Below, piece after piece: positions 19,474 through 28,540 of a stretch of 64,000 bases of DNA. The stretch is from contig SMOI01000175.1 in the NCBI GenBank assembly GCA_008000375.1, forward strand, positions 5,631-69,630, read 5' to 3'. The position numbers were made by a program, and so were the translations under genes. This DNA is from Poteriospumella lacustris. Its lineage: Eukaryota; Sar; Chrysophyceae; Chromulinales; Dinobryaceae. Under the pieces are notes generated by a model. It was not told the DNA's origin, ran no database searches, and saw only the letters and a list, made by a program, of their open reading frames with translations. Every line of letters begins with the position of its first letter. Position 1 is the stretch's first letter.

Positions 19474-21738
19474 TCAAGGATTTTTGCGGGGTTTCTTCGT
19501 CGCTGGGTTTGTCCCATCGATTTGCTGGGAAGACGACGATGATTCGCTGCTGTCGTGTGATCGCTTGGTACTGACGTGTGCAGCAGTGGCAGGCGAAGAG
19601 GTTACGACAGCGGTGGCGGTGGCGGTGGCGGTGGTGGCAGGACCACCAAACTCTGAAGTTTGATCGCTACCATTGTCCATGGCGAATTCCGGTGGACTCT
19701 GTGGCTCATCAGCTGATGACGACGGAGAATCGCCCGTCATACTGCTGTTGTTCGAACTGCTGCTGGCAAGCTGAACCTCCCGACACAGCGCACAGTAATG
19801 GCTGACATCTACGTGAACCACACAATGAAAAAGGAAGGACACGGTCAGTCACATTGGGCAGGAGGCCACACACAAGAGGGCAGCGAACGTACTTGGCTGC
19901 ATGTAACCGCCTTGAATGGGCACAACGGTCATTTGATCGACAAACTTCTCACCGCCGCGTCGGTAATGCAGCACGTTGACTTCGACCGCGCGGCGTTCTT
20001 GCATGGCGGTTTGATACAACTGCACCATCGACGTGTCCGTGTCCGCCCCTTCCATCACGGACAACGTCAATCCTTCCACGTCGCTCAGCTCATACCCCGT
20101 CACCTTTGACCAAGCCACATTCACATGAATGAAACGCCCCTGGTTGTCCAACAACGCCATGGCATCTTGGGAGGACAACATCAACCGAAGCAGGTTGGAC
20201 AACCGTAACGTGTTGCCAAATTGATAAAAATTCTATACACACGATACGATAAGCTTGTTTGAAACACGGAGGGAACACGCGCACACACCACGACTTACCT
20301 CGCTCAAGATGCCACATTTGGGTATAAAGCGCATGTCCAACTTGCGGCGATCAACAAATTGACCGGTGGTGGTACCTTGACCCGCCGAGTCACTGCCCAG
20401 GCCACTGCTGGTATCGCTATACCCCGTTTCCGATGAACCATTCGGGGGATTGGAGTCCGAGCCTTGTTGGGAATCGGACACTTGATTGGAATCAGTGCCA
20501 CGATTGGACTCGTTCGGGGAGGGATTGGAATCGGTGACGGTCGAAATGGGGTCGGAGTCGGTGCCGTTCTTCGAGGAGGGGTTGCTACTGGTTGAGAGTG
20601 GCATCTCCACGGTATTGGCCTTGTCGTCTCGTGTCTTGTCTTTGGCTTTCTCATCCAAACTCTCGCCCACAGACATTGGAACCGTTGCCGTTTTGCCCCA
20701 TTCATGATCCACCAACACCGGTCCATGATTGTGCACACCAAACATACGCTGCATCATGCCACCCGAGGCCATCAGTCGATCTCCTTCTTCGTTGGAGGTG
20801 GAACCATTCGCCGACAATTGGGAATCGTAATGACTGCTACGATCATACGAGCTTTGTACTTCACTGTTGCTCGCACTCGATGGCATCTCGGTGGAAGGAT
20901 TGGTGGACGTGGCACTGGGCTCGGACGACATCGTCCCCTGTCGCTGACGACACATGGCGGGAGTCACCTCTTTGCTGTTCGTCATGACCGAGGCAAAGTG
21001 AGTCAACACGGCGATTTCTGCATCTTGTCCCACCGCGCAAATGGAATCGAAGACCGGATACACGGTCACGTCCACTTCAAATATCTCTCCACTCTTTCGG
21101 TAGTTGTACACCCGCATGTGGGCGTAACCGACCGATCGAATGTCTTTCATGAAAGACCTCGTCACTCCCTTGTCTGTCAGCTACAAGACAACAACTGGTG
21201 TCATACACAAGGTATGTTATAGGCCAAACACAGTGTAGACTTACCTCTCCTTGCAGGAAAGAACAGGTCAATCCCAGTATTTCGGATGGGTTCCAGCCGC
21301 ATTCATTGCTCCAACGCTTGTTCACATACTGAAAACACAGTACAAAAACAAGAATATGTTAGATTGGCATAATAATACTGGGGATAATAATGGCAGGAGG
21401 CTTACTTCAATGAAATAGGGCGGTTGACAGGAGGTGATGAACAGGATTTCATCGTTCAACTGCAACAATTCGGATATCGATCGACAGGGGTACTTCACCA
21501 TCATGTTGATCTTTTCGGGGCTATCCGCGAGAGCGGTGGGCTCTTTGTTGACTTCGTCAATCCACGTCTTGAATAAACTCGACATTCGTTTCACGTCTTG
21601 ATGCAAAACGTCCTTTTCCCACTCGAGCCTTTTCGCTTCGCCTTTGTAATAAGATATTTCCAGCTTTAGCTCTTGCACCGTTGATTCAAGGCGAGAATTT
21701 GCAAGGCGCAACTGTTCTAATTCTTCTTGATAATTCAT
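19474..21738 (-). CDS. Coiled-coil protein with two PAS/LOV-like domains
   Basis: Probable nuclear sensor or regulator. Five exons: 21738-21406, 21328-21245, 21180-20299, 20232-19893 and 19808-19474 (introns 76, 64, 66, 84 nt) give 657 aa. Order: an N-terminal leucine-zipper-like coiled coil (about 1-65), a first PAS domain (about 95-215), a Ser/Asn-rich linker, a second PAS domain (about 450-545), a Cys pair (CALC) and a Ser-rich tail ending in a bipartite Lys/Arg cluster (KKPRKNP) that could direct it to the nucleus. PAS1 reads GLTCSFLQGELTD and NYRKSGEIF, close to the LOV loop; PAS2 reads GLTLSVMEGADTD, so Cys133 is replaced by Leu490. No basic region precedes the zipper: an in-frame TGA lies just upstream with no AG between. 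Oomycete and algal bZIP-PAS and aureochrome proteins are the nearest architectures I know. Confidence 0.75.
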
Positions 21739-22516
21739 ACACCGCGTGTCAACGAGCAATTCGGATCGTCACTCAGCCGAAAGGGGAAGAGAAAGGATGA
21801 ACAATAAATTATTTGATGCAAAGAGCGACAAGCTTGTTCGGGATTTCGAAGATTGAGAATTGGCACTGGGTACCAAACTGTGTTGATGTTAAAGCTCGTG
21901 CAATATGGCGACGGGGATAGCGATTTCATACAAATGTACTAACCACACCTCCACTATCGTCTTCTATTTCAAATATGGCTGATCTGCTCTTTCAATTCAG
22001 ACTTCCAATCAGCACAAATCAGTATGGGAAGTTTCTTCAATGAGAACCAATGAGGCCCTGACTGATGATGCACAAGTCATTCAACCAACGCGTAGAAACG
22101 AAGTAAGAAATCGCTGTCACAGTGAAACAACGCACTTTGGGTGTTTGTGAGACGGACAGCGCCGCGTGCGACACGGAAGGGGTTCTTTGGCCGGGGACCG
22201 TCTGATGACCGACGGACAGCGGTGTGGCGACAGGAAGGCCACTCAATCGTCATCGTCATCGTCATCGTCATCGTGACCCGCTGAGGTTTCACGTCCTCCT
22301 CCTTTCTCCCAAACCTCGTCGATGTTGTTGTGACGACTTCGCAAAAAGAAACTGGCTAACGTCTGTTTGATCTTGAGATAAAATCACAAGAAAATTGCAA
22401 GAACGAAGCGATACAAGATAAGGAGAAAAAATTAATTGGATTCTCCAACCAGAGAAACTTGATTTGTTATTTTATTTTTGCCCGCAGTTAATTTTTTGGT
22501 CAACGGAATTGATGAA
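21739..22516. other. Divergent promoter region (PAS protein / TMCO4)
   Basis: This 778-nt gap contains the shared motif at 22052-22062, a (TCATCG)n-type tract near 22245-22275, and a strong acceptor-like tract ending CCCGCAG at 22487, 29 nt before the TMCO4 ATG, suggesting a 5'UTR intron. No gene seen. Confidence 0.45.
22052..22062 (-). promoter_or_regulatory. Shared promoter motif GTCAGGGCCTC (copy 3)
   Basis: Reads GTCAGGGCCTC on the minus strand, one central base different from copy 1. It lies in the divergent gap, 314 nt from the PAS-protein ATG and 455 nt from the TMCO4 ATG. Confidence 0.25.
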
Positions 22517-25153
22517 ATGACTTCGTTAACTTCCGATTTAGAACAAACTATCGGCGGAAATCGAGCAAACTTATTCATTTGTAAGCTGGCTGGATACCTT
22601 TTGGCAAGTGTTTCCAAGACGGACGCGGAATGGAGGGAATGGTGTGAGCCTTTCCTACTGCACGCATATAAAGCACAATTTGGCGATAGCAACGGAGAAC
22701 AATATTTTCATTCAATCAGCTCATCGTTTTCTCCCATCGTCGGGAAGGGGGTATTTTTGTGGATGGAAGAGGTCACTGATTCGGACATTGACGCAGAGTT
22801 CATGATGATTCACACCACAGAGCAGCATTTGCACGACGAATTTGCGACATTTTCCGACGAGGAGATAAACAACGAAGTACAAGTCTTCTCTCAGCGTTTC
22901 ATGCAATTTATTCTGGACAGACAATCTTATGATGCTCGCATGCGAACCTTGGCCCGGAAAATGTCTCAAATGCTTCATGGAACCGCAGAGAAATTCCGAG
23001 CGATGGAGTTAGAATACTTTCAGAAACACCCAGGAACGAGCAATTTTGGTGCAGAATTCCAACAAATTGCACAGGAGGTTCCCAAGCAATCATTACTTGT
23101 TCCATATCGAATGTGGCGGGTAGGCTTCGTGGCCGTGGGTGGAGGTGCATTGGTAGGCGCGGCAGGTGTACTGGCGGCACCGACCATTGTCGCGTCCGTG
23201 ATGCCGCTCTTGACGGTTGCGTCGACGTTTTTACAGGTCTCTTTGACCATGGATATGTACTTGACATTCTTTGGCGTCGCCAATTCTGCCGTTGCTGCGG
23301 TGGCCTCGGCTTCGTCGCCGGTGATTCCCAGTTTCTTGGCGGCATATGGGGCGGTGGTTTCAGGACGAACGATGTTGAAGCGGACGGACGAATTAGGTCA
23401 ATTTGACCTTCTTCCGTTACATATTTCTACCAAAAATGATGGACAATCCGGAAACCGTTTTGCTCTTCGCAACGATGTGAATGAGGGAATCAATGGTGGC
23501 CCTGTGTATATTTTGGTTCCAGGTCACATGGACAAGAACGTTGATTTGCGGGCGCTCTGGGGTGCCAATGGTTCTGTTCTGATGTTACCAGAGGAAGAAG
23601 ATGCGCTGGTTCCTTCTGGTGGTGCAGCCAAATCAACGGCATCGGCAGCAACGAACGAAGCGATAACAGACGCAGCCAATGCCACCAACACCGACGTGAC
23701 CACCGCCACCAGTGTGACGACGACTTCAGTACCAGCGAGTACTGCCACAGCAGACCACGATCACATCGAGCGTACGCAGATTTCCATCGCTCAAAGTGTA
23801 CTGGAGCATGAAGTACACATCTTGAAACAGCGGTTGGTGCAACGTATTCACGATGAAGTAGAACACGACTTGTTGCCCCTGTTGCCAACAGTCTTTCACC
23901 TCCAGGACACCGTCAAACAAGAAATCGATCATTTATCTGACGTGGTGACCCATATGCCCAATGATCTTCAAGCGGAATCGGATTGGGAAGATTTGAGATT
24001 ACGGTACCAAGGTTGGTGGCGCGATTTGGTATCGTTGGGGGAAGAATACGTGTTGCAATGGGAGACGATGTTGTTGACGGAATTGAACGATACCTTTTAC
24101 GACTTGTTGTACAATGAATTGCGGTCCCATATCTTTGGTCAAATCAAAGATGCGATCTTGTCGTATGCGGCCAGTGCCTTGTATCCCTTGAAGAAAGCGT
24201 TGAGTTTGCCGAAGATGGTCCTCAGCAAAATTGAAGAACTGGATGGCGCATGGATTCGGGCGATGGAACGTGCTCGTCAAGCGGGTCATTTGTTAGCGCG
24301 GACCTTGTACACGATGAAAAATGGTGGCAGTAGCAGTGGATCCACGGCAACCTCCAAGGCAGCAGCGGCGTCTGCATCGACAGCACATCGCCCCGTGACG
24401 TTGATTGGCTACGGGATGGGTGCACGCTTGATTTTCCATTGCCTGGAACATTTATACGACATTTCTCGTCAACATCACCGCGGTACCACCATGGACATCG
24501 GAGAAGACGTCAAGGGCATCGTAGAAAACGCCATTTTGTTGGGTGCACCGGTGTCCACATCGAAATTAAGCTGGTGGAAGGCACGCATGGTTGTGTCCGA
24601 TCGATTGGTGAATGGCTATGCCCGTTTTGATTGGATGTTGGCGTTGATGTATCGAGTGAAAAGCTATGAGTTTGGGGTCGCCGGATTGTATCCGGTGCAA
24701 TTGCACGAACCGGCTCACCGCCCTTCGACCGGAGTGGCGAGTGCACCAGACACGTCGACGGCGACGGCGACAACGGAATCATTGAAAGCTGTGCCCATGA
24801 TTTCCCGTGTCGGTGTCGCCATCCCGTCCGGGGGTGCTGTTGCCTCGTCACCCCAGGAGAACAACGAGGATAATGGCGCAGTATCGTCTATTTCCTTGAC
24901 CGACGATGCTGACGACGGTAGCACCGATGATGGCGCACCAGACGACGCCATTCCAACCACCATAACCCACGATTCGCCTTCCTCATCCTCTACCAAAGGA
25001 GCCACAGCAGGGGCAGCAGAAGGGTTACACTTCTCCGCAGTGAACTTTCAAGAACTACAAGACGTGGAGAACGTGGATCTCACTCACATCATCTCGGTAC
25101 ACGCGGACTATCCGAAGTTGTTGTACACGATATTGAATATGTTGAAAGTTTGA
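22517..25153 (+). CDS. TMCO4: TMCO4/DUF726 family membrane protein with altered hydrolase nucleophile
   Basis: The family joins a helical N-terminal part, a hydrophobic membrane stretch and an alpha/beta-hydrolase-like C-terminal domain; its exact function is poorly known. The 878-aa frame has the N-terminal helical region (KLAGYLLASVSKTDAEWREW), a Gly/Ala/Val-rich membrane segment (about residues 200-285), VYILVPGHMDKN, then VTLIGYGMGARLIFHCLEHL and GIVENAILLGAPVS with WWKARMVVSDRLVNGY. The family consensus at the nucleophile elbow is GYSLGAR; here it reads GYGMGAR, so Ser is Gly at residue 633. Ser/Thr-rich low-complexity inserts interrupt the domain. I chose the ATG at 22517 because the frame upstream lacks ATG and crosses an acceptor-like site. 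Confidence 0.8.
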   Translation: MTSLTSDLEQTIGGNRANLFICKLAGYLLASVSKTDAEWREWCEPFLLHAYKAQFGDSNGEQYFHSISSSFSPIVGKGVFLWMEEVTDSDIDAEFMMIHTTEQHLHDEFATFSDEEINNEVQVFSQRFMQFILDRQSYDARMRTLARKMSQMLHGTAEKFRAMELEYFQKHPGTSNFGAEFQQIAQEVPKQSLLVPYRMWRVGFVAVGGGALVGAAGVLAAPTIVASVMPLLTVASTFLQVSLTMDMYLTFFGVANSAVAAVASASSPVIPSFLAAYGAVVSGRTMLKRTDELGQFDLLPLHISTKNDGQSGNRFALRNDVNEGINGGPVYILVPGHMDKNVDLRALWGANGSVLMLPEEEDALVPSGGAAKSTASAATNEAITDAANATNTDVTTATSVTTTSVPASTATADHDHIERTQISIAQSVLEHEVHILKQRLVQRIHDEVEHDLLPLLPTVFHLQDTVKQEIDHLSDVVTHMPNDLQAESDWEDLRLRYQGWWRDLVSLGEEYVLQWETMLLTELNDTFYDLLYNELRSHIFGQIKDAILSYAASALYPLKKALSLPKMVLSKIEELDGAWIRAMERARQAGHLLARTLYTMKNGGSSSGSTATSKAAAASASTAHRPVTLIGYGMGARLIFHCLEHLYDISRQHHRGTTMDIGEDVKGIVENAILLGAPVSTSKLSWWKARMVVSDRLVNGYARFDWMLALMYRVKSYEFGVAGLYPVQLHEPAHRPSTGVASAPDTSTATATTESLKAVPMISRVGVAIPSGGAVASSPQENNEDNGAVSSISLTDDADDGSTDDGAPDDAIPTTITHDSPSSSSTKGATAGAAEGLHFSAVNFQELQDVENVDLTHIISVHADYPKLLYTILNMLKV

Positions 25154-25454
25154 GTGGTACGTGGCTCGTCGCCTCACGTGTTCCTTCCTTCTCGCGGCCA
25201 TGGTTGGCTCTCTGGACGCGCTGAAGCAACTGGGGAGACAATCGGAAAAGTAGCTGTCATTCTCACTCTCTCTCACTCATCACCTATACTTATTTATATT
25301 TACAACGGATGATACACCACCGAACGCAACCAACACAAGGAACCGATACCTACTGTGCGATGCATACGATCCAGTAAACCGTAACACTTCACCCACGCAT
25401 CTAATTTGAAAACAACAACAGCAGCAACTAGCAGCAGCAACGCTGGGGGGGGGG
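25154..25454. other. Intergenic region between convergent genes
   Basis: 301 nt of 3' sequence for the TMCO4 and hydrolase-like genes. It has a CA/AG-rich tract and a run of nine G at 25446-25454 abutting the hydrolase stop codon. No gene. Confidence 0.5.
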
Positions 25455-27908
25455 TTACCGGTGGTCATTGAACCAAGCGACCATTTCAGCGACGAATTCA
25501 TCATTGGTTTCGCGCCACGCCCAGGCTTTCCGTATCGCTTGGAGAACCGGGGAATGCAACCCCCGATCTTGTCGGCCAGGGTCGACGTCCGTCAACTGGT
25601 CGACATCGCGAAAGAACGTAGGGGCGGATCGGTGACACAACTTGAGCAACCGCGGCAAATGAATGTGCCCCGCGACATCTTTGAACAAGACGTTGCTACC
25701 GGGCCAAATGAAACGCTCGATGCCATCGCGTTGATGCTGCGTGAGAATCTCTTGCACCGTGGATGTCCATGCATCATCATCAGTGGACGGGTGCAGCTGT
25801 TGCCGTCGTCTCTGGTAGGCCAGGTATAAGCGCCGCACTTCCTCGTCTTCCAATTGGTCGCCGATGTACAACGAAAAGAACAATCGCACGGAATCGTCGA
25901 CGGTGTAAAAGGCGGTCTCGGGAAGAGCAAACTGGTGAGGTACCGACAGCGGTTCGACCGATACTGAATGATTATCTCCGCTACTTTCCCCGCCGCCCGT
26001 GTGGACCACGGTCGCCCCAAATGGTGACGCAACACCAGGACCAGCGCTGCTCTTGGCAACGACAGCAGTCTTCGTCAATCGTACTCGGTGGCGTGGATAG
26101 AGCGACGCATTCCGAGGAAAGAGGACCGCCAATTGATCTGCGAAGTATTCGGGGTATAACGGGTAAGGTTCTGAAATCAATTGCGCGGCAAACACACGAC
26201 CGAGATCATGGGAAATCGGCTGTCGGTGCGACGAAGAAACATTGGTGGCAGTGAGCCGTCGTCGGACTTCCGTTTCGGCCGTTGGGTGCGCTGATTGGGA
26301 ACGATCATCATGGTGACGCAACAACTGCTGACGCACCGCCACCCGTCGTGAATCCAACAGCTGCAGCTTCTCCAACGTTTGTGCATTGCGCCATACCACA
26401 TCCCCATTGCGCGCATAATCCACGAAGAGCACCGGGGGCATCAATGCCCATTCATGAGCATCAACACTGGTGGTGGTTGCTGCTGCAGCCGCCGCCGCCG
26501 CTGCACCGTTAGCTTTGCGTTTCGGTGCATGAGGTGGGAAGTATTCTTGATGCCATATGCCCGCATTCAACAAAACGATGGCGTCGAAGTGTACCGGCGG
26601 ACCGACGATTTGTTTGGGTTGTGTCGCGAGGAGATACTCATGGAGCGGCGACGATGCGGACGAAGTGACTGGGCCACCAGTTGTTGATAATGATGACAAC
26701 ACTCGATGGAGTTTGCTGGTCGAGTCCGCCAGCGGCCGCGGTTGCCGTTTGCGTAGAATACCTTGGCCATCGAAACCGTGATGTGGGACCTCAATGGCGT
26801 TGGTATTTCCGCGATCGTCATTTTTACGGATAGAATCACCAGCAGCGACTGCCTGTGGGTGAGAAGGAGGTGGGGTATCCGGAAGTGGATTGAGCCAATA
26901 TTTCAGTTGCTGATTCAAGAAGGCACCCCCATTTGTCACCCCAAGGCCATAGATGGGCAGCTTCGGCAGTGGTTTGGGATGAAATGAGCGAGATGTTGTC
27001 CGTTTACCCATCAGCGTGGAAAACGTTTGATCTACACGATGATGAATGGATCGTGATTCATGCCGTTGACGTTGATTGTGGTGCTCATGCGATAAATCAC
27101 GTAAAACTCGAAGGTATTCAACGAGAGGGGGAATGTACACCCGATCTTCCTTCACCCAACATCCATTCTTGTTCTGATTTTTCACTGGAGATAACGCAAC
27201 CACCCAATAACCTTCCTGAAGAAACCCAGAGGAAATGCGAATTTCATTGGGTAAGGAATATTTCGGTTGAAAGTGCGAGAAGGAGAAATCATCCCGCAGG
27301 AGACTCCACCATTCTTGTCCATTGCCCTTGCAGTTGTGGAAGAGAAGGACGATGCCTTTCGATTCATGCAGAGGCACCTCTGACTTCCAGTAGACACTCA
27401 TTTCATCCTGAAATCGTAAATATACCACTTTCTTGACTGTCGTGAAGTATGACTCGTTGAAAGTGACCCGTGACACGTTCAAACGGAGCGCAAGCGAGGT
27501 CAAATCCAGTGGGTCTTTAGGTGTATGCACTAAGTCTTGACCGTGCCCTTCTTTTGGTTTCAAGTTGGCAGAGGTGTCATAATGAAATTCATTGGCTACT
27601 TGTGGATCTACTGGTGTACTTTCAGTCGGCTGAGGTGACTTTGCTTGTATCTCCGATAGTTCAATCCCATTCGTGCGGAAAATGGCGATTCCATATGTGT
27701 AAAGGGAGTAGTGCACAGCTATGAACAGCGCAACACAAACTATAGCATACGCAGTGACGGTTTTGAATCGACTTTTGCACACGCGTGACGTGCAACAGGA
27801 GCAACAACTGTCGTCTTCATATTCCACCGCATAATTGGTTGCGGGCAGTCGAATTCGACTCGACCGATGAGGGGTCTCACGCGGACGATAGGATTCCGCT
27901 CTTCGCAT
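25455..27908 (-). CDS. Single-pass membrane protein with alpha/beta-hydrolase-like luminal domain
   Basis: An 817-aa single-exon frame from the ATG at 27908. A basic cytosolic tail ends in a Cys cluster (DDSCCSCCTSRVCKSR, possible palmitoylation), followed by one membrane span (about residues 50-75), so type II topology is likely. The rest resembles a divergent alpha/beta hydrolase: KGIVLLFHNCKGNGQEWW (first strand and oxyanion region), GYWVVALSPVKN, LPIYGLGVTNGGAFLNQQ (nucleophile elbow) and FDAIVLLNAGIWHQEYFPPH. The elbow usually reads GxSxGG; here Thr stands at residue 325, so ordinary serine-hydrolase chemistry is doubtful. Ala and Ser/His-rich inserts are present. No named family is recognised. 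It is divergent from the P450 gene by 632 nt. Confidence 0.65.
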   Translation of the reverse strand: MRRAESYRPRETPHRSSRIRLPATNYAVEYEDDSCCSCCTSRVCKSRFKTVTAYAIVCVALFIAVHYSLYTYGIAIFRTNGIELSEIQAKSPQPTESTPVDPQVANEFHYDTSANLKPKEGHGQDLVHTPKDPLDLTSLALRLNVSRVTFNESYFTTVKKVVYLRFQDEMSVYWKSEVPLHESKGIVLLFHNCKGNGQEWWSLLRDDFSFSHFQPKYSLPNEIRISSGFLQEGYWVVALSPVKNQNKNGCWVKEDRVYIPPLVEYLRVLRDLSHEHHNQRQRHESRSIHHRVDQTFSTLMGKRTTSRSFHPKPLPKLPIYGLGVTNGGAFLNQQLKYWLNPLPDTPPPSHPQAVAAGDSIRKNDDRGNTNAIEVPHHGFDGQGILRKRQPRPLADSTSKLHRVLSSLSTTGGPVTSSASSPLHEYLLATQPKQIVGPPVHFDAIVLLNAGIWHQEYFPPHAPKRKANGAAAAAAAAATTTSVDAHEWALMPPVLFVDYARNGDVVWRNAQTLEKLQLLDSRRVAVRQQLLRHHDDRSQSAHPTAETEVRRRLTATNVSSSHRQPISHDLGRVFAAQLISEPYPLYPEYFADQLAVLFPRNASLYPRHRVRLTKTAVVAKSSAGPGVASPFGATVVHTGGGESSGDNHSVSVEPLSVPHQFALPETAFYTVDDSVRLFFSLYIGDQLEDEEVRRLYLAYQRRRQQLHPSTDDDAWTSTVQEILTQHQRDGIERFIWPGSNVLFKDVAGHIHLPRLLKLCHRSAPTFFRDVDQLTDVDPGRQDRGLHSPVLQAIRKAWAWRETNDEFVAEMVAWFNDHR

Positions 27909-28540
27909 GAGGAACACGTTGGTAATAAACTGTCTGTCATTGCGGATGGAATGGAAAGATGTTCAACGAATCAAAACTAAATACAAACGGTTGTGTCATC
28001 GTCATCATGTCTCTGCCAGAGTGTTAGGATAGGTGTCCTGACTTACTTATTTCCCACTTTATTTAGCTGGAGCAACGCTTACACTTGCCGGGCCAACAGG
28101 CGTTACAGTACTGTAAGGACTGTAGTATTCAGCGACCAAGTAGTTGCATTTTGTGGCATTTTTATCAACGAATTTCGTGCAAGAAATTTTATATCACCAG
28201 GAGAAGTCTATCTGAAACTGTGACTGCTGCTCATAGACCACTTCTGTGTTTTTCACATGCGTCGGTGATGGGGCCACAAAAACTCATGTTTCCGGCTGTA
28301 TCGTAATCTTTGAGTTTCGTGAATCTCGGGGAGTGATGAATCTTCCAATGAGTGGCCTCATCATCAGGCCACACTCCTGACCCGCACCTTCGCACCGAAT
28401 GGAGGACGAAATAAGTTAGCCCACAGAAATTTCCTATCTTTGATAGTCGTGACTATTTGGATCCAGAAAATTTTTAGTTGACGTCGAAAAAATATAGTTT
28501 TCGTGTTCATTTAGTACTTTTCTGAAAACTTTTCTGTGTC
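27909..28540. other. Divergent promoter region (hydrolase-like / P450)
   Basis: This 632-nt gap contains an inverted repeat at 28352-28372 and a TCAGGCC core resembling the shared promoter motif. A pyrimidine/AG site at 28514, 26 nt before the P450 ATG, could be a 5'UTR splice acceptor. ORFs are short. Confidence 0.45.
28352..28372. repeat. Inverted repeat GTGGCCT-N7-AGGCCAC
   Basis: Two exact 7-base arms around a 7-base spacer, 169 nt upstream of the P450 ATG. Each arm contains AGGCC, as in the shared promoter motif, so it may be a related two-site version. Confidence 0.5.

Noticed and set aside
22245-22275. TCATCG tandem tract as a possible regulatory array
   Set aside because: Triplet and hexamer tracts of this kind are common through the window, in genes and between them.
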